Part shown: in pieces, positions 1 to 7,601 of the stretch
How positions within the stretch are numbered: the first letter of the stretch is position 1
Layout: the number at the start of each line of letters is the position of its first letter
DNA from: Methanolinea mesophila
GTDB lineage: Archaea; Halobacteriota; Methanomicrobia; Methanomicrobiales; Methanospirillaceae
Length of the DNA: 64,000 bases
Reading direction: 5' to 3'
NCBI RefSeq assembly: GCF_017873855.1
Contig: NZ_JAGGKR010000001.1
Span: 1,116,001 to 1,180,000, forward strand
Program-made: the position numbers and the translations under genes
Notes under the pieces: model-generated
Told to the model about the DNA's origin: nothing
Databases searched by the model: none
The model's input: the letters and a program-made list of their open reading frames with translations, nothing else

Positions 1-2
1 GC

Positions 3-308
3 GTCCCTATCGCCGCATCGGGTAATATCGTCCGTTACGCAGAAGCTGGTGAGAGGAACTCGCTCGACAACGGCTGGTTCACCGCCAAGCTTGCAGGTCC
101 CGCATCAGGGGTCTGCTTCGGTATGATCGTGTTCCTGGAGATCTGGCGTACCGTTCTGTTCGAACCGATCGCAGCCGGATGGGGTGCGATCGTCGTCGGT
201 ATCATCCTTATCCTGATCTTCGCGGTCATCGACCGTTACGCAGAGGTCTGGGCACGGAAGAACTACGGACCCTACACTGCCCCCAAGAAAGAGGAGGCAT
301 CCGAATGA
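3..308 (+). CDS. mtrE: MtrE, methyl-H4MPT:CoM methyltransferase subunit E (5' truncated)
   Basis: This is the C-terminal 101 residues of an integral membrane subunit of the Na+-translocating methyl-tetrahydromethanopterin:coenzyme M methyltransferase; the gene begins before the window. The reading frame is open from base 3 and carries the MtrE-like segment NIVRYAEAGERNSLDNGWF followed by two hydrophobic helices and a charged tail ending KKEEASE. The stop codon overlaps the mtrD start (ATGA, 305-308), as expected within the conserved mtrEDCBAFGH order. MtrC, D and E form the membrane part associated with Na+ transport. Identification rests on family resemblance and on the seven mtr genes that follow. 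Confidence 0.95.
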   Translation, partial: VPIAASGNIVRYAEAGERNSLDNGWFTAKLAGPASGVCFGMIVFLEIWRTVLFEPIAAGWGAIVVGIILILIFAVIDRYAEVWARKNYGPYTAPKKEEASE

Positions 309-1150
309 GCGCAATTGGTGCAAAACCCGCCGCGGGCGGATCACTTGACCCCAAAGCAGCGATTATCGGTATCATTATCCTGATTATCATCATTGCACTG
401 GCATACGTGCTTGTCGGGGCTTCGTTTGCCTTCATGGCGCTCATCGGTATCATCATCGGAGGTATCCTGATTGGGTTCGGGGTGCACTTTGTGCCGGTCG
501 GCGGAGCGCCGGCCGCGATGGGACAGGCTCCAGGTATCGCCACCGGTGTTGCCATGCTGGCGGCTGGTGCCGGTCTTGCCGGTCTGTTCGGCGGGGCATG
601 GGCCTATGCGGCAGAGACACCCGACCTGGTAGTCTCCGTTGTCACCGGAGCTATCGGCGGCGGACTGATGATGGCTATCACCTGCTTCTTCGTGACCTTC
701 ATCTATGTCTACGGCATGGGAATCCCCTGTGCATCCGGTAAGGTCCTGAAAGACCCCCTTACAGGCGACACCCAGCCCGAATATAAGTCCCAGGGTACCG
801 AAGGACACGGTCTTCCGTTCATCTCCTGGGTCGGCGGTGTCGTAGGCGGTCTCTTTGGCGGCGCGGGCGGCACGCTGATCTATATCATGCTCCTCGACGT
901 CTACAAGGGAGCACTGCCCGGTATGATGGACGCACAGGCAGCCCAGATCCTTCCGATTGCAATATCCCTCGCGGGTATCTTCGCGGTCGGTATGTTCCTG
1001 GTCAATGCGGTGCTCGCAGCCTACAACATCACCGGGACCATCGAGGGACCGCACGACCCCAAGTTCAAGCGTTTCCCCCGGGACATCATCGCTTCGGCCG
1101 TTGCCTCTGCAGTCTGTGGAATTGTCGCGATCATGATCGTCGCAATGTGA
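305..1150 (+). CDS. mtrD: MtrD, methyl-H4MPT:CoM methyltransferase subunit D
   Basis: A 281-residue polytopic membrane protein of the Mtr complex, which couples methyl transfer from H4MPT to coenzyme M with Na+ export. The start ATG at 305 overlaps the mtrE stop and is preferred to the in-frame upstream extension from 179, which lies wholly inside mtrE. Features seen are a long hydrophobic helix rich in Ile near residues 18-38, glycine-rich helices, and the polar loop VYGMGIPCASGKVLKDPLTG typical of MtrD. Length matches the family, and it is followed after 10 bases by mtrC. Confidence 0.95.
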   Translation: MSAIGAKPAAGGSLDPKAAIIGIIILIIIIALAYVLVGASFAFMALIGIIIGGILIGFGVHFVPVGGAPAAMGQAPGIATGVAMLAAGAGLAGLFGGAWAYAAETPDLVVSVVTGAIGGGLMMAITCFFVTFIYVYGMGIPCASGKVLKDPLTGDTQPEYKSQGTEGHGLPFISWVGGVVGGLFGGAGGTLIYIMLLDVYKGALPGMMDAQAAQILPIAISLAGIFAVGMFLVNAVLAAYNITGTIEGPHDPKFKRFPRDIIASAVASAVCGIVAIMIVAM

Positions 1151-1160
1151 GGTGTGAAAA

Positions 1161-2009
1161 ATGACGGTTAAAGTAGAAGTAATCGAAGGCGGCGTTCCCC
1201 ATACCAAGATCATGATTGGCGGGCTCATCGTCGCGCTGGTGTGCATTTACCTCACCTACGTGAATCAGCTCACCGGGATGCAGGGATTCGCATTCTTCGG
1301 GGGCCTGGGTGCGGTTGCAGCTATCATATGGGGCAGCCACACAATCAAACACCTGTGCAGCTACGGTATCGGTACCGGAGTTCCCTCCGCAGGTATGATG
1401 GCATTCGGGTCTGGGGTTATCGCCATGCTCTTTGCCACCAAGTTCGGAGTGGCCGCTCCCATAGTCGCGATTATTATCGCCGCTATTATCGGTGCGATCC
1501 TCGGTTACCTGGCAAACAACGTGCTCTCGATGCACATTCCGGTAATGATCCAGTCTCTTATCGAGATGGCGATCATCGGGGCGCTGACCCTCATGGGATT
1601 CTCCGCGATGATCTCTGGTTCGTTCACGTTCAATGCGCTGACCTCAGGCACGGTGACCATTCTCGGACTTGCGCTTCCCAGCTACCAGGTCTCGCTCATA
1701 GGTGGAGGAATTATCGCGAGCATCTTCATGCTCGGAGGTATCGCAATCCAGCACCCGTTCAACGCCTGTCTGGGGCCGAACTGGACTCAGGACAGAATGC
1801 TGACGCTCGCTGCGGAATGCGGGTTCCTGTCCATGATCGCCGCGGCAATCATGTCCCTGGCATTGATCGACACTTACGCGGCCCTGATCTCGCTGATCAT
1901 CGCAGTCATCGGGTGGTATTACACCTATGTCAAGTACCTCGCGCTCTCGAAGCGTGACGCGGCAGGCTGGCTCGACTCCAAGCCGATTCCGGAACTGGAG
2001 GGACACTAA
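1161..2009 (+). CDS. mtrC: MtrC, methyl-H4MPT:CoM methyltransferase subunit C
   Basis: A 282-residue integral membrane subunit of Mtr. The protein is almost entirely hydrophobic, with several transmembrane segments and the conserved stretch IQHPFNACLGPNWTQDRML near residues 195-213, followed by a short charged C-terminus. A ribosome-binding sequence (GAGGTG) precedes the ATG at 1161. The TAA stop shares one base with the mtrB ATG, consistent with tight cotranslation. Together with MtrD and MtrE it makes up the membrane module. Confidence 0.94.
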   Translation: MTVKVEVIEGGVPHTKIMIGGLIVALVCIYLTYVNQLTGMQGFAFFGGLGAVAAIIWGSHTIKHLCSYGIGTGVPSAGMMAFGSGVIAMLFATKFGVAAPIVAIIIAAIIGAILGYLANNVLSMHIPVMIQSLIEMAIIGALTLMGFSAMISGSFTFNALTSGTVTILGLALPSYQVSLIGGGIIASIFMLGGIAIQHPFNACLGPNWTQDRMLTLAAECGFLSMIAAAIMSLALIDTYAALISLIIAVIGWYYTYVKYLALSKRDAAGWLDSKPIPELEGH

Positions 2010-2290
2010 TGTTCGTCGAAGCACTTCCCGAATACGGGCTGGTCGTCGACCCGATGGTGGGCATTGTTTCCACCGCGGGAGAGTCGATGGCTCCTGTCCT
2101 TGAGAAAGTGGGCGAACTGGAGGCCATTTCGGGAGACCTGGTGAACATGCTCTCAGGAGAAGGTAATTTCCTGGCATCGTTCCCCGGCAGGGAGAAGTCA
2201 CTCGTAGTCGCGGGTAACATGACCGCATTCTGGTACGGAATTGCAATCGGGCTGCTAATCGCAGGAATATTCGTATTCCATCTGATTTGA
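2009..2290 (+). CDS. mtrB: MtrB, methyl-H4MPT:CoM methyltransferase subunit B
   Basis: A 93-residue small subunit with one C-terminal membrane helix (about residues 71-92) and a soluble N-terminal part ([15 protein letters not shown]). It is known in the family as a partner of MtrA, F and G in a membrane stalk. It lies in the standard position between mtrC and mtrA, shares one base with mtrC, and is followed after ten bases by mtrA with a GGTGAG ribosome-binding site. Confidence 0.93.
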   Translation: MFVEALPEYGLVVDPMVGIVSTAGESMAPVLEKVGELEAISGDLVNMLSGEGNFLASFPGREKSLVVAGNMTAFWYGIAIGLLIAGIFVFHLI

Positions 2291-2300
2291 GGTGAGAAAA

Positions 2301-3020
2301 ATGGCAGAAAAGAAATCACCGGCAAGCGGATGGCCGATCGTCCAGGGAGACTTCCACTCAGGGGATCCCAACAGCCCGGTCGCAGTCGTGACCATGGGGT
2401 CTCACCTTGACGAGAAAGGCATCTGCGATGCAGGAGCTGCGATCTGCGGTTCCTGTAAGACCGAGAACCTCGGTCTTGAAAAGGTCATCGCCAATATCAT
2501 CTCCAACCCGAACATCCGGTTCATGCTCCTCTGCGGTACCGAGGTGAAAGGTCACCTCTCGGGCCAGACCCTCATTGCACTCCACAAGAGCGGAGTCAAG
2601 GAAGGCCGTGTCGTGGGAGCCGAAGGCGCAATCCCCTTCATCGAGAACCTCAATGCCGACGCGATCAAGCGCTTCCAGGAGCAGATCGAGGTCGTCAACA
2701 TCATGGAATCCGAGGATCTCGGCGCTATCAAGGCCAAGATCGCGGAACTCACCGGAAGAGATCCCGGAGCGTTCCCGGCGGATGCCCTGGTCGTGGAGGT
2801 CAAGGAAGCGGCAGGTGCGGAAGAAGCGACGGGTGAGGTCAGGCCGTTATCCGGCGAACTGGCGTTGGTCCATGCACGGATGAAAGTAATCGAGAAGATG
2901 GTGGTGAATATCGGCTACCGCGACAAGTTTGCGGCAGGCGTATATTCAGGCAAGATCGAAGGGCTCATGATCGGGCTCATCGTCTCGTTTGCCATCATCG
3001 GATTCATACTGATGGGGTGA
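2301..3020 (+). CDS. mtrA: MtrA, corrinoid-binding subunit A (first copy)
   Basis: A 239-residue corrinoid protein carrying the methyl group between MtrH and coenzyme M. Residues 1 to about 175 form the cobalamin-binding domain. His85 in the motif [12 protein letters not shown] corresponds to the conserved lower-axial histidine of MtrA. Residues about 190-239 hold a linker and a C-terminal membrane helix ([10 protein letters not shown]...[12 protein letters not shown]) that resembles MtrF, a relationship known in the family. The start at ATG 2301 follows GGTGAG; the alternative GTG at 2292 is less likely. The first 115 residues are identical to the second MtrA-type gene at 3241. Confidence 0.95.
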   Translation: MAEKKSPASGWPIVQGDFHSGDPNSPVAVVTMGSHLDEKGICDAGAAICGSCKTENLGLEKVIANIISNPNIRFMLLCGTEVKGHLSGQTLIALHKSGVKEGRVVGAEGAIPFIENLNADAIKRFQEQIEVVNIMESEDLGAIKAKIAELTGRDPGAFPADALVVEVKEAAGAEEATGEVRPLSGELALVHARMKVIEKMVVNIGYRDKFAAGVYSGKIEGLMIGLIVSFAIIGFILMG

Positions 3021-3027
3021 TCGGATC

Positions 3028-3231
3028 ATGGCAGAAGAAGGATCAAAATCGGCAGGACCTATCAGAATGGTCGCAATTGAGAACATGGTGGAGAATATCC
3101 GCTATAAGGCACAGATATTGGCAAGGACCAACAAGTTCGACTCTGCAATCATGGACTCGGGAATCGTCGGGTTCATCGCAGGGATCGTCGTTGCACTTGT
3201 GCTGATCGGTGTGCCCGCCCTGGTGATGTGA
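3028..3231 (+). CDS. mtrF: MtrF, methyl-H4MPT:CoM methyltransferase subunit F
   Basis: A 67-residue single-helix membrane subunit of Mtr. Residues 14-33 (VAIENMVENIRYKAQILART) and the helix GIVGFIAGIVVALVLIGVP match the MtrF pattern and also resemble the C-terminal domain of the MtrA just upstream. It sits in the standard position after mtrA, 7 bases downstream, and before the second MtrA-type gene. Its role is structural within the MtrABFG stalk. Confidence 0.92.
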   Translation: MAEEGSKSAGPIRMVAIENMVENIRYKAQILARTNKFDSAIMDSGIVGFIAGIVVALVLIGVPALVM

Positions 3232-3240
3232 GGTACCACA

Positions 3241-3978
3241 ATGGCAGAAAAGAAATCACCGGCAAGCGGATGGCCGATCGTCCAGGGAGACTTCCACTCA
3301 GGGGATCCCAACAGCCCGGTCGCAGTCGTGACCATGGGGTCTCACCTTGACGAAAAAGGCATCTGTGACGCGGGAGCTGCGATCTGCGGTTCCTGTAAGA
3401 CTGAGAACCTCGGTCTGGAGAAGGTCATCGCCAATATCATCTCCAACCCGAACATCCGGTTCATGCTCCTTTGCGGTACCGAGGTGAAAGGTCACCTCTC
3501 GGGCCAGACCCTCATCGCACTCCACAAGAGCGGAGTCAAGGAAGGCCGTGTCGTAGGAGCCGAAGGTGCAATCCCCTTCATCGAGAATCTCAGCGGGGAC
3601 GCAATCAAGCGTTTCCAGGAGCAGATCGAGATTGTCAATATCATGGAATCCGAGGATCTCGGCGCAATCAAAGCCAAGATTCATGAACTCCATGAGAAGG
3701 ACCCAGGGGCATTCCCGGCCGACGCCATGGTCGTTGAGGTCAAGGAGGCGGCAGGCGGAGTAGAAGTCGCTGCAGCAGGCGTAAATCCCCAGTTCCTGGA
3801 GATCGAGAAGCGGCTCGACAAGATCGAGAAGCAGCTTGAGTTCGTTGATGCAGAAGTGGCCCAGAGGGTAGGCCGGAAGATCGGAAGAGATATCGGTATA
3901 CTCTACGGGCTCGTCGTAGGACTGATCGTATTCGTCATCCTGCTTGTCCTGCTCCCGAAGTTAAGTACGATTATGTAA
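3241..3978 (+). CDS. MtrA-MtrG fusion: second corrinoid domain joined to subunit G
   Basis: A 245-residue chimera. Residues 1 to about 180 are a second MtrA corrinoid domain, identical to the first copy over residues 1-115 and keeping His85. Residues about 184-245 ([20 protein letters not shown]..., [20 protein letters not shown]) are a complete MtrG with its coiled-coil start and single membrane helix. It occupies the usual mtrG position between mtrF and mtrH, and no free mtrG is seen. Known MtrG proteins are short, about 70-90 residues. The inference is that this organism's complex displays corrinoid domains on both the A and G stalk helices. GAGGT lies upstream of the ATG. Confidence 0.93.
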   Translation: MAEKKSPASGWPIVQGDFHSGDPNSPVAVVTMGSHLDEKGICDAGAAICGSCKTENLGLEKVIANIISNPNIRFMLLCGTEVKGHLSGQTLIALHKSGVKEGRVVGAEGAIPFIENLSGDAIKRFQEQIEIVNIMESEDLGAIKAKIHELHEKDPGAFPADAMVVEVKEAAGGVEVAAAGVNPQFLEIEKRLDKIEKQLEFVDAEVAQRVGRKIGRDIGILYGLVVGLIVFVILLVLLPKLSTIM

Positions 3979-3994
3979 GGAGGTGTGAAGAAAT

Positions 3995-5032
3995 ATGTTC
4001 AGGTTTGAAAAAGAACAGCAAGTCTGGGACTTCAATGGCACCATGATTGGTGGCCAGCCGGGTGAGTACCCCACCGTGCTCGGTGCATCTATCTTCTACA
4101 ACAAGCATGAGGTAGTGCTCGACGACCACACCGGCAAGATTGACAAACCAAAGGCAGAGGCACTCTGGAACCGCTGCCAGGAGCTCTCCGACATGACCGG
4201 CATCCCCCATTTCATTCAGATCATCGCTGAATACGGGGTCGCCTTCGAGAGCTACTTCTCCTGGTTTGACAGCATCGACAACAAGACCGCATTCCTCATG
4301 GACTCTTCGGCCCCGGTCGCACTTGCGCACGCGTGCAAGTATGTGACCGAGGTCGGACTGGCGAATCGGGCAATCTACAACTCCATCAACGGGTCAATCC
4401 CGCCGGAGAACATCGAGGCCCTGAAGAACAGCGACGTGGACGCAGCCATTGTGCTGGCGTTCAACCCCGCCGACCCTTCGGTCGTAGGCAGGGAGAAGAC
4501 CCTCGTAGAGGGCGGAGTCGCAGGCCAGACAAAGGGAATGATACAGATTGCCGAGGAGTGTGGGATCAAGCGGCCCATTCTCGACACTGCGGCAACTCCC
4601 CTCGGGCTCGGCTCGGGCGGGTCATACCGTGAGATCCTCGCCTGCAAGGCGATCCACGGGTACCCCACCGGTGGTGCCTACCACAACATGACCGTCTCCT
4701 GGACCTGGCTCAAGCGCTGGAAAGGTTCCAAGAAGAACCCCTCGAAGCTGGCGGAGACCCTGAAAGGTAAGGACCTCTACACCGAGCAGCTCCTGCACCA
4801 CTACCAGGGCGGCATGGACGGTGTCATCCAGGCGGCATGGTCCGCACCCGATATCGGCTGCAACATGATCGCGAGCACCCTCGGTGCCGACCTTATCATG
4901 TACGGTCCTATCGAGAACGTGGAAGCCATGATCACTGCCCAGGCATACACCGACATCGCAGTCCTCGAGGCCACCCGGCAGATGGGAATCGAGTGCAAGG
5001 CTGAGAACCACCCAATATTCAAACTCATCTAA
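3995..5032 (+). CDS. mtrH: MtrH, methyl-H4MPT:CoM methyltransferase subunit H
   Basis: A 345-residue cytoplasmic TIM-barrel methyltransferase that moves the methyl group from methyl-H4MPT to the Co(I) corrinoid of MtrA. The N-terminus (MFRFEKEQQVWDFNG), the segment GGQPGEYPTVLGASIFY and the end KAENHPIFKLI are typical. Length is slightly above the usual 310-330 residues. It is the last gene of the mtr operon, with GGAGGTG upstream of its ATG, and a T-rich stretch follows the stop. Confidence 0.95.
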   Translation: MFRFEKEQQVWDFNGTMIGGQPGEYPTVLGASIFYNKHEVVLDDHTGKIDKPKAEALWNRCQELSDMTGIPHFIQIIAEYGVAFESYFSWFDSIDNKTAFLMDSSAPVALAHACKYVTEVGLANRAIYNSINGSIPPENIEALKNSDVDAAIVLAFNPADPSVVGREKTLVEGGVAGQTKGMIQIAEECGIKRPILDTAATPLGLGSGGSYREILACKAIHGYPTGGAYHNMTVSWTWLKRWKGSKKNPSKLAETLKGKDLYTEQLLHHYQGGMDGVIQAAWSAPDIGCNMIASTLGADLIMYGPIENVEAMITAQAYTDIAVLEATRQMGIECKAENHPIFKLI

Positions 5033-5060
5033 AATTTTTTAAAAAACATCAGGTGTGGAA
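5033..5060 (+). terminator. T-rich terminator after mtrH
   Basis: Directly after the mtrH stop there is a run of six T residues followed by an A tract and no strong GC hairpin, which fits archaeal oligo-T termination of the mtr operon. The assignment rests on base composition and position. Confidence 0.45.
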
Positions 5061-5119
5061 CTGCCACTTTCACCCTACGTGGTATCTTTCTTTTTATTTT
5101 CGCCCCCCCAGACTGAGGT

Positions 5120-5371
5120 ATGACTCCCGGAGAACCGGCTCCCCGGAGCGTTGCGGAACGGTGGGCCCATGGCGCCAGGGCGCTGCATAACGCCGATAGG
5201 AGCTATGCCAACCTGCTCGCAGGTATCCTCACCCGTTCTGGAAAGCCGGCCTCTCCGCTGCCGGAAGATCCCCTTGAGGAGGCACTGTTGTTGCTGTTTT
5301 CGGAAGTCGCGAAGAATATTTACCCGGATCAGCCTGAAACACCGGATAGGAGATCCGGAGAACTGGCCTGA
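5120..5371 (+). CDS. Small hypothetical protein, 83 aa
   Basis: An open frame of 83 codons with ATG 5120 preceded closely by GAGGT, and a pyrimidine/AT-rich promoter-like stretch 5086-5102. The product is soluble and acidic toward the C-terminus, with the helical core ALHNADRSYANLLAGILTRS and a leucine-rich segment EEALLLLFSEVAK. No family is recognised. It lies alone between the mtr operon and a long non-coding stretch. It may be a lineage-specific small protein; a chance frame cannot be excluded. Confidence 0.45.
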   Translation: MTPGEPAPRSVAERWAHGARALHNADRSYANLLAGILTRSGKPASPLPEDPLEEALLLLFSEVAKNIYPDQPETPDRRSGELA

Positions 5372-6057
5372 TTAATCGGACGATTGGTGCCAGTGTAATT
5401 CCAGACCGCCACTGTATGCTTTTTGGAAGTGGGGATGAATTCTTTCCGGTTCGCTGCCAGTCCCCCCCTGGAGAAGGGAGGAAGCCGGGCCCGGCAGGTT
5501 GGCGAGCAGGAATGGAGATCTGCCGTATCCAGGAGGGCGATGAGGGCAGTGAGAAGAAATGTAGGGACACCCTCAGGCCTGCTCCTCGCAGTCGCAACGC
5601 CCCGACGGAATATTCCCTACCGTCTGATGCCCAAGGATCGTTTTTTGCGGATTATTTTTGAGCAATACGAAACAGGATTAACATTTTACCCGGATATCGC
5701 GGCGGCGGCGAAGACCCCGGGAACGTCCCGGGGGAAAATGTTAAAAGACCTGAAATAGATGAAAAATTTTTCAATATATACCGTATAATGCAATACGCTA
5801 ATTCCGCTATCGGTACAAATTGTCAGCATAATTTTTCGGAATGAATGGAGGAATCCTTCCCGACTCACGGAAACAGGGAGTAAAAATCCGGGATACCTCG
5901 GAAAGGTTGCCGGAATTGACGCAGAGACTGAACCTTCAGAGGGAAAAATCACTTTTAAATTTCAGGAAGAAGCGATCGTTGGACCGGGTATTACGCGATG
6001 AACAAATAGCGACATACTGTTTTCAATGGATGCCACCAAAAAAAGGGATGAGAAAAC
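5372..6057. other. Non-coding stretch with one GC hairpin
   Basis: About 690 bases without a convincing gene. Short open frames exist on both strands but have no ribosome-binding site and show a basic, low-complexity composition. A perfect 8-bp hairpin (CCCCGGGA, loop ACG, TCCCGGGG) lies at 5715-5733, and an AT-rich promoter-like patch (CAATATATACCG) lies near 5772-5783. No product is assigned. Confidence 0.5.
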
Positions 6058-6444
6058 TCACGGAATGTCAAGAGGATCGAAGCCCTGCTTGTAGACTTTT
6101 CCGTACACCTTGGAGATCTTCGGATCAAGGGCACAAATAGGACACGTGTAGTCGTCAGGAAGGTTTTCGAAGGGAGTCCCCGGTTTGATACCCCGGTGCG
6201 GCTCCCCTCTTTTCTGATCGTAGACATACCCGCACACGTTGCAGATGTATTTTGTGGGGATCCACTCCTCGAACCCGCCTTTTCCAATCCTCCCTTTTCC
6301 CTCCATCCCGCATACCGGGCACAGATAGGTATCGGGCAGGTCTTCGAACTCCGTCCCGGGGGGTATCCCGTTATGCGGCTCACCCCGGAGAGGGGAATAA
6401 ATGTATCCGCAGATTACGCACTTATAGCGCCTTACGCTGGTCAT
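6058..6444 (-). CDS. Tandem rubredoxin (two rubredoxin domains)
   Basis: A 128-residue protein made of two rubredoxin folds, each binding one Fe through four cysteines. Domain 1 has C9, C12, C42 and C45; domain 2 has C68, C71, C101 and C104. Both keep the typical CxxCGYxY, the GxxPGTxFEDLPD segment and the CPxC knuckle. An acidic tail ([10 protein letters not shown]) follows. Usual rubredoxins have a single domain of about 55 residues. It is an electron carrier, possibly in oxidative-stress reduction. It stands as a single gene, with an ATATCTTTATC promoter-like element near 6480-6490 upstream. Confidence 0.92.
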   Translation of the reverse strand: MTSVRRYKCVICGYIYSPLRGEPHNGIPPGTEFEDLPDTYLCPVCGMEGKGRIGKGGFEEWIPTKYICNVCGYVYDQKRGEPHRGIKPGTPFENLPDDYTCPICALDPKISKVYGKVYKQGFDPLDIP

Positions 6445-6540
6445 TCACTTTTCCTCGATCGAACTAGTATACCAGAAGATGACTGATAAAGATATGCGTC
6501 ACGGAACCACCAGGCCCCCCTGTCCGTGCAGGGTAGGACA

Positions 6541-6558
6541 AGGGAACATTTATTCCCT
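6541..6558. promoter_or_regulatory. Palindrome AGGGAA-N6-TTCCCT, candidate NrpR operator
   Basis: A perfect inverted repeat with 6-base arms spaced by CATTTA, located 37 bases before the ATG of the molybdopterin oxidoreductase gene. It contains GGAA-N6-TTCC, the operator form described for the nitrogen repressor NrpR in methanogens, and an NrpR-type gene is present at 35649-36593. The AT spacer may be part of the promoter. Binding is inferred. Confidence 0.4.
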
Positions 6559-6594
6559 TTCCGCTCGACGGGGACGTGAAGGTGTCCGGAAAGC

Positions 6595-7287
6595 ATGGGT
6601 CTTTCAAAAGGGGTCGTACTTTTATCAATCCTGCTGATAGTGGTCACCGGCATTTACCTCGTCGACCTCTTCGGATTTCCCGGATCTCCGGGGAGTGGGG
6701 AGGTTCCGGTGCTTCCCGCGGTAGAAGTCCGGGAGTACATGGGAGAACGTCTCGATTCGATAGGGGCATTTCGTGAAAATTCGATAAAGGGGCCCCAAAA
6801 CGTGAATATATCCGCATACCGGCTGGAGGTAAAAGGTCTTGTCAGCCCCCCGCGTTTATACACATACGACGAGCTTATTACAAGGTTTCCCCACTACAGG
6901 AAAGTAGTGACACTTCATTGTGTAGAAGGATGGGATGTCACCATCCTGTGGGAAGGAATTCTGGTAAAAGATATTCTCGCTGATTCAGGGGCGGATCCTT
7001 CGGCGGCAATGGTTATATTCCGTGCCTATGACGGGTACAGCACCTCCCTCTCCCAGTCATACCTTGATGATCAGAATATCCTGCTCGCGTACAGTATGAA
7101 CAACGTCACGCTCCCGGCCATTCGCGGGTATCCTTTCCAGCTTGTCGCCGAAGATCGCTGGGGATATAAGTGGATAAAATGGGTCACTTCGATGGAAGTG
7201 TCAAACGACCAGAATTTCAGGGGATATTGGGAATCAAGAGGATATTCCAACCTGGGATACCTTAACAGGAGTTTCTTCGGGTTATGA
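6595..7287 (+). CDS. Membrane-anchored molybdopterin oxidoreductase (sulfite-oxidase fold)
   Basis: A 230-residue protein with an N-terminal membrane anchor (about residues 5-25) and a sulfite-oxidase/YedY-type molybdopterin domain (about 70-215). The motif TLHCVEGWDV carries the cysteine expected to coordinate Mo, followed by the family-like segments SLSQSYLDDQNILLAYSMN, RGYPFQLVAEDRWGYKWIKW and GYWESRGYSN. The anchor predicts an extracytoplasmic enzyme. The substrate is unknown; bacterial relatives reduce methionine sulfoxides. The next gene overlaps by 4 bases and encodes a probable membrane electron partner. Confidence 0.85.
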   Translation: MGLSKGVVLLSILLIVVTGIYLVDLFGFPGSPGSGEVPVLPAVEVREYMGERLDSIGAFRENSIKGPQNVNISAYRLEVKGLVSPPRLYTYDELITRFPHYRKVVTLHCVEGWDVTILWEGILVKDILADSGADPSAAMVIFRAYDGYSTSLSQSYLDDQNILLAYSMNNVTLPAIRGYPFQLVAEDRWGYKWIKWVTSMEVSNDQNFRGYWESRGYSNLGYLNRSFFGL

Positions 7288-7571
7288 CACCACCGACAAT
7301 TCACACTGAGCAGCCGGTGAGGCGTGGGTCTACTCCGGGAAGAAGGGTAAGAAGGATGGTCGCCTGGCTGCTGTTCCTCATGACGGTTCTTGTACTGCTC
7401 ACAGGATTCGGGACCGGTGAGGCCGCAATTGTCGGTCAGCTGACAGGGGGCCTGCTCGGGAAAAGCATCGCGGAACGGATTCACATCTATCTCTGGGGGC
7501 CGTTCATCATTCTCCTTGTGCTCCACATGAGCCTTTCGCTCTTCCCCGGGAGATGGTGGCGTTCGGGCTGA
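7284..7571 (+). CDS. Two-helix membrane protein with HX13H, possible heme-b partner
   Basis: A 95-residue protein starting inside the stop of the molybdoenzyme gene (ATGA). It has a basic N-terminus, helix 1 at about residues 26-45 and helix 2 at about 66-86. His67 and His81 on helix 2 are separated by 13 residues, the spacing of bis-histidine heme ligation in b-type cytochromes. This resembles half of a DUF4405/cytochrome-b unit. By position it is likely the electron-transfer partner of the preceding enzyme, analogous to MsrQ but much shorter; a dimer would give a four-helix bundle. Heme binding is inferred. Confidence 0.6.
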   Translation: MTPPTIHTEQPVRRGSTPGRRVRRMVAWLLFLMTVLVLLTGFGTGEAAIVGQLTGGLLGKSIAERIHIYLWGPFIILLVLHMSLSLFPGRWWRSG

Positions 7572-7601
7572 TCGCCAGGAAGACTAAAGGACAGTGGTTG
7601 T

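Noticed and set aside
2840-3020. First MtrA read as an abnormal MtrA-MtrF fusion
   Set aside because: The MtrF-like C-terminal helix is the normal MtrA membrane segment, known to resemble MtrF, and the length of 239 residues is standard.
5416-6140. Frames of 80-110 codons in the gap after the mtr operon
   Set aside because: Arg-rich, low-complexity products, several overlapping in different frames and one running into the rubredoxin gene.
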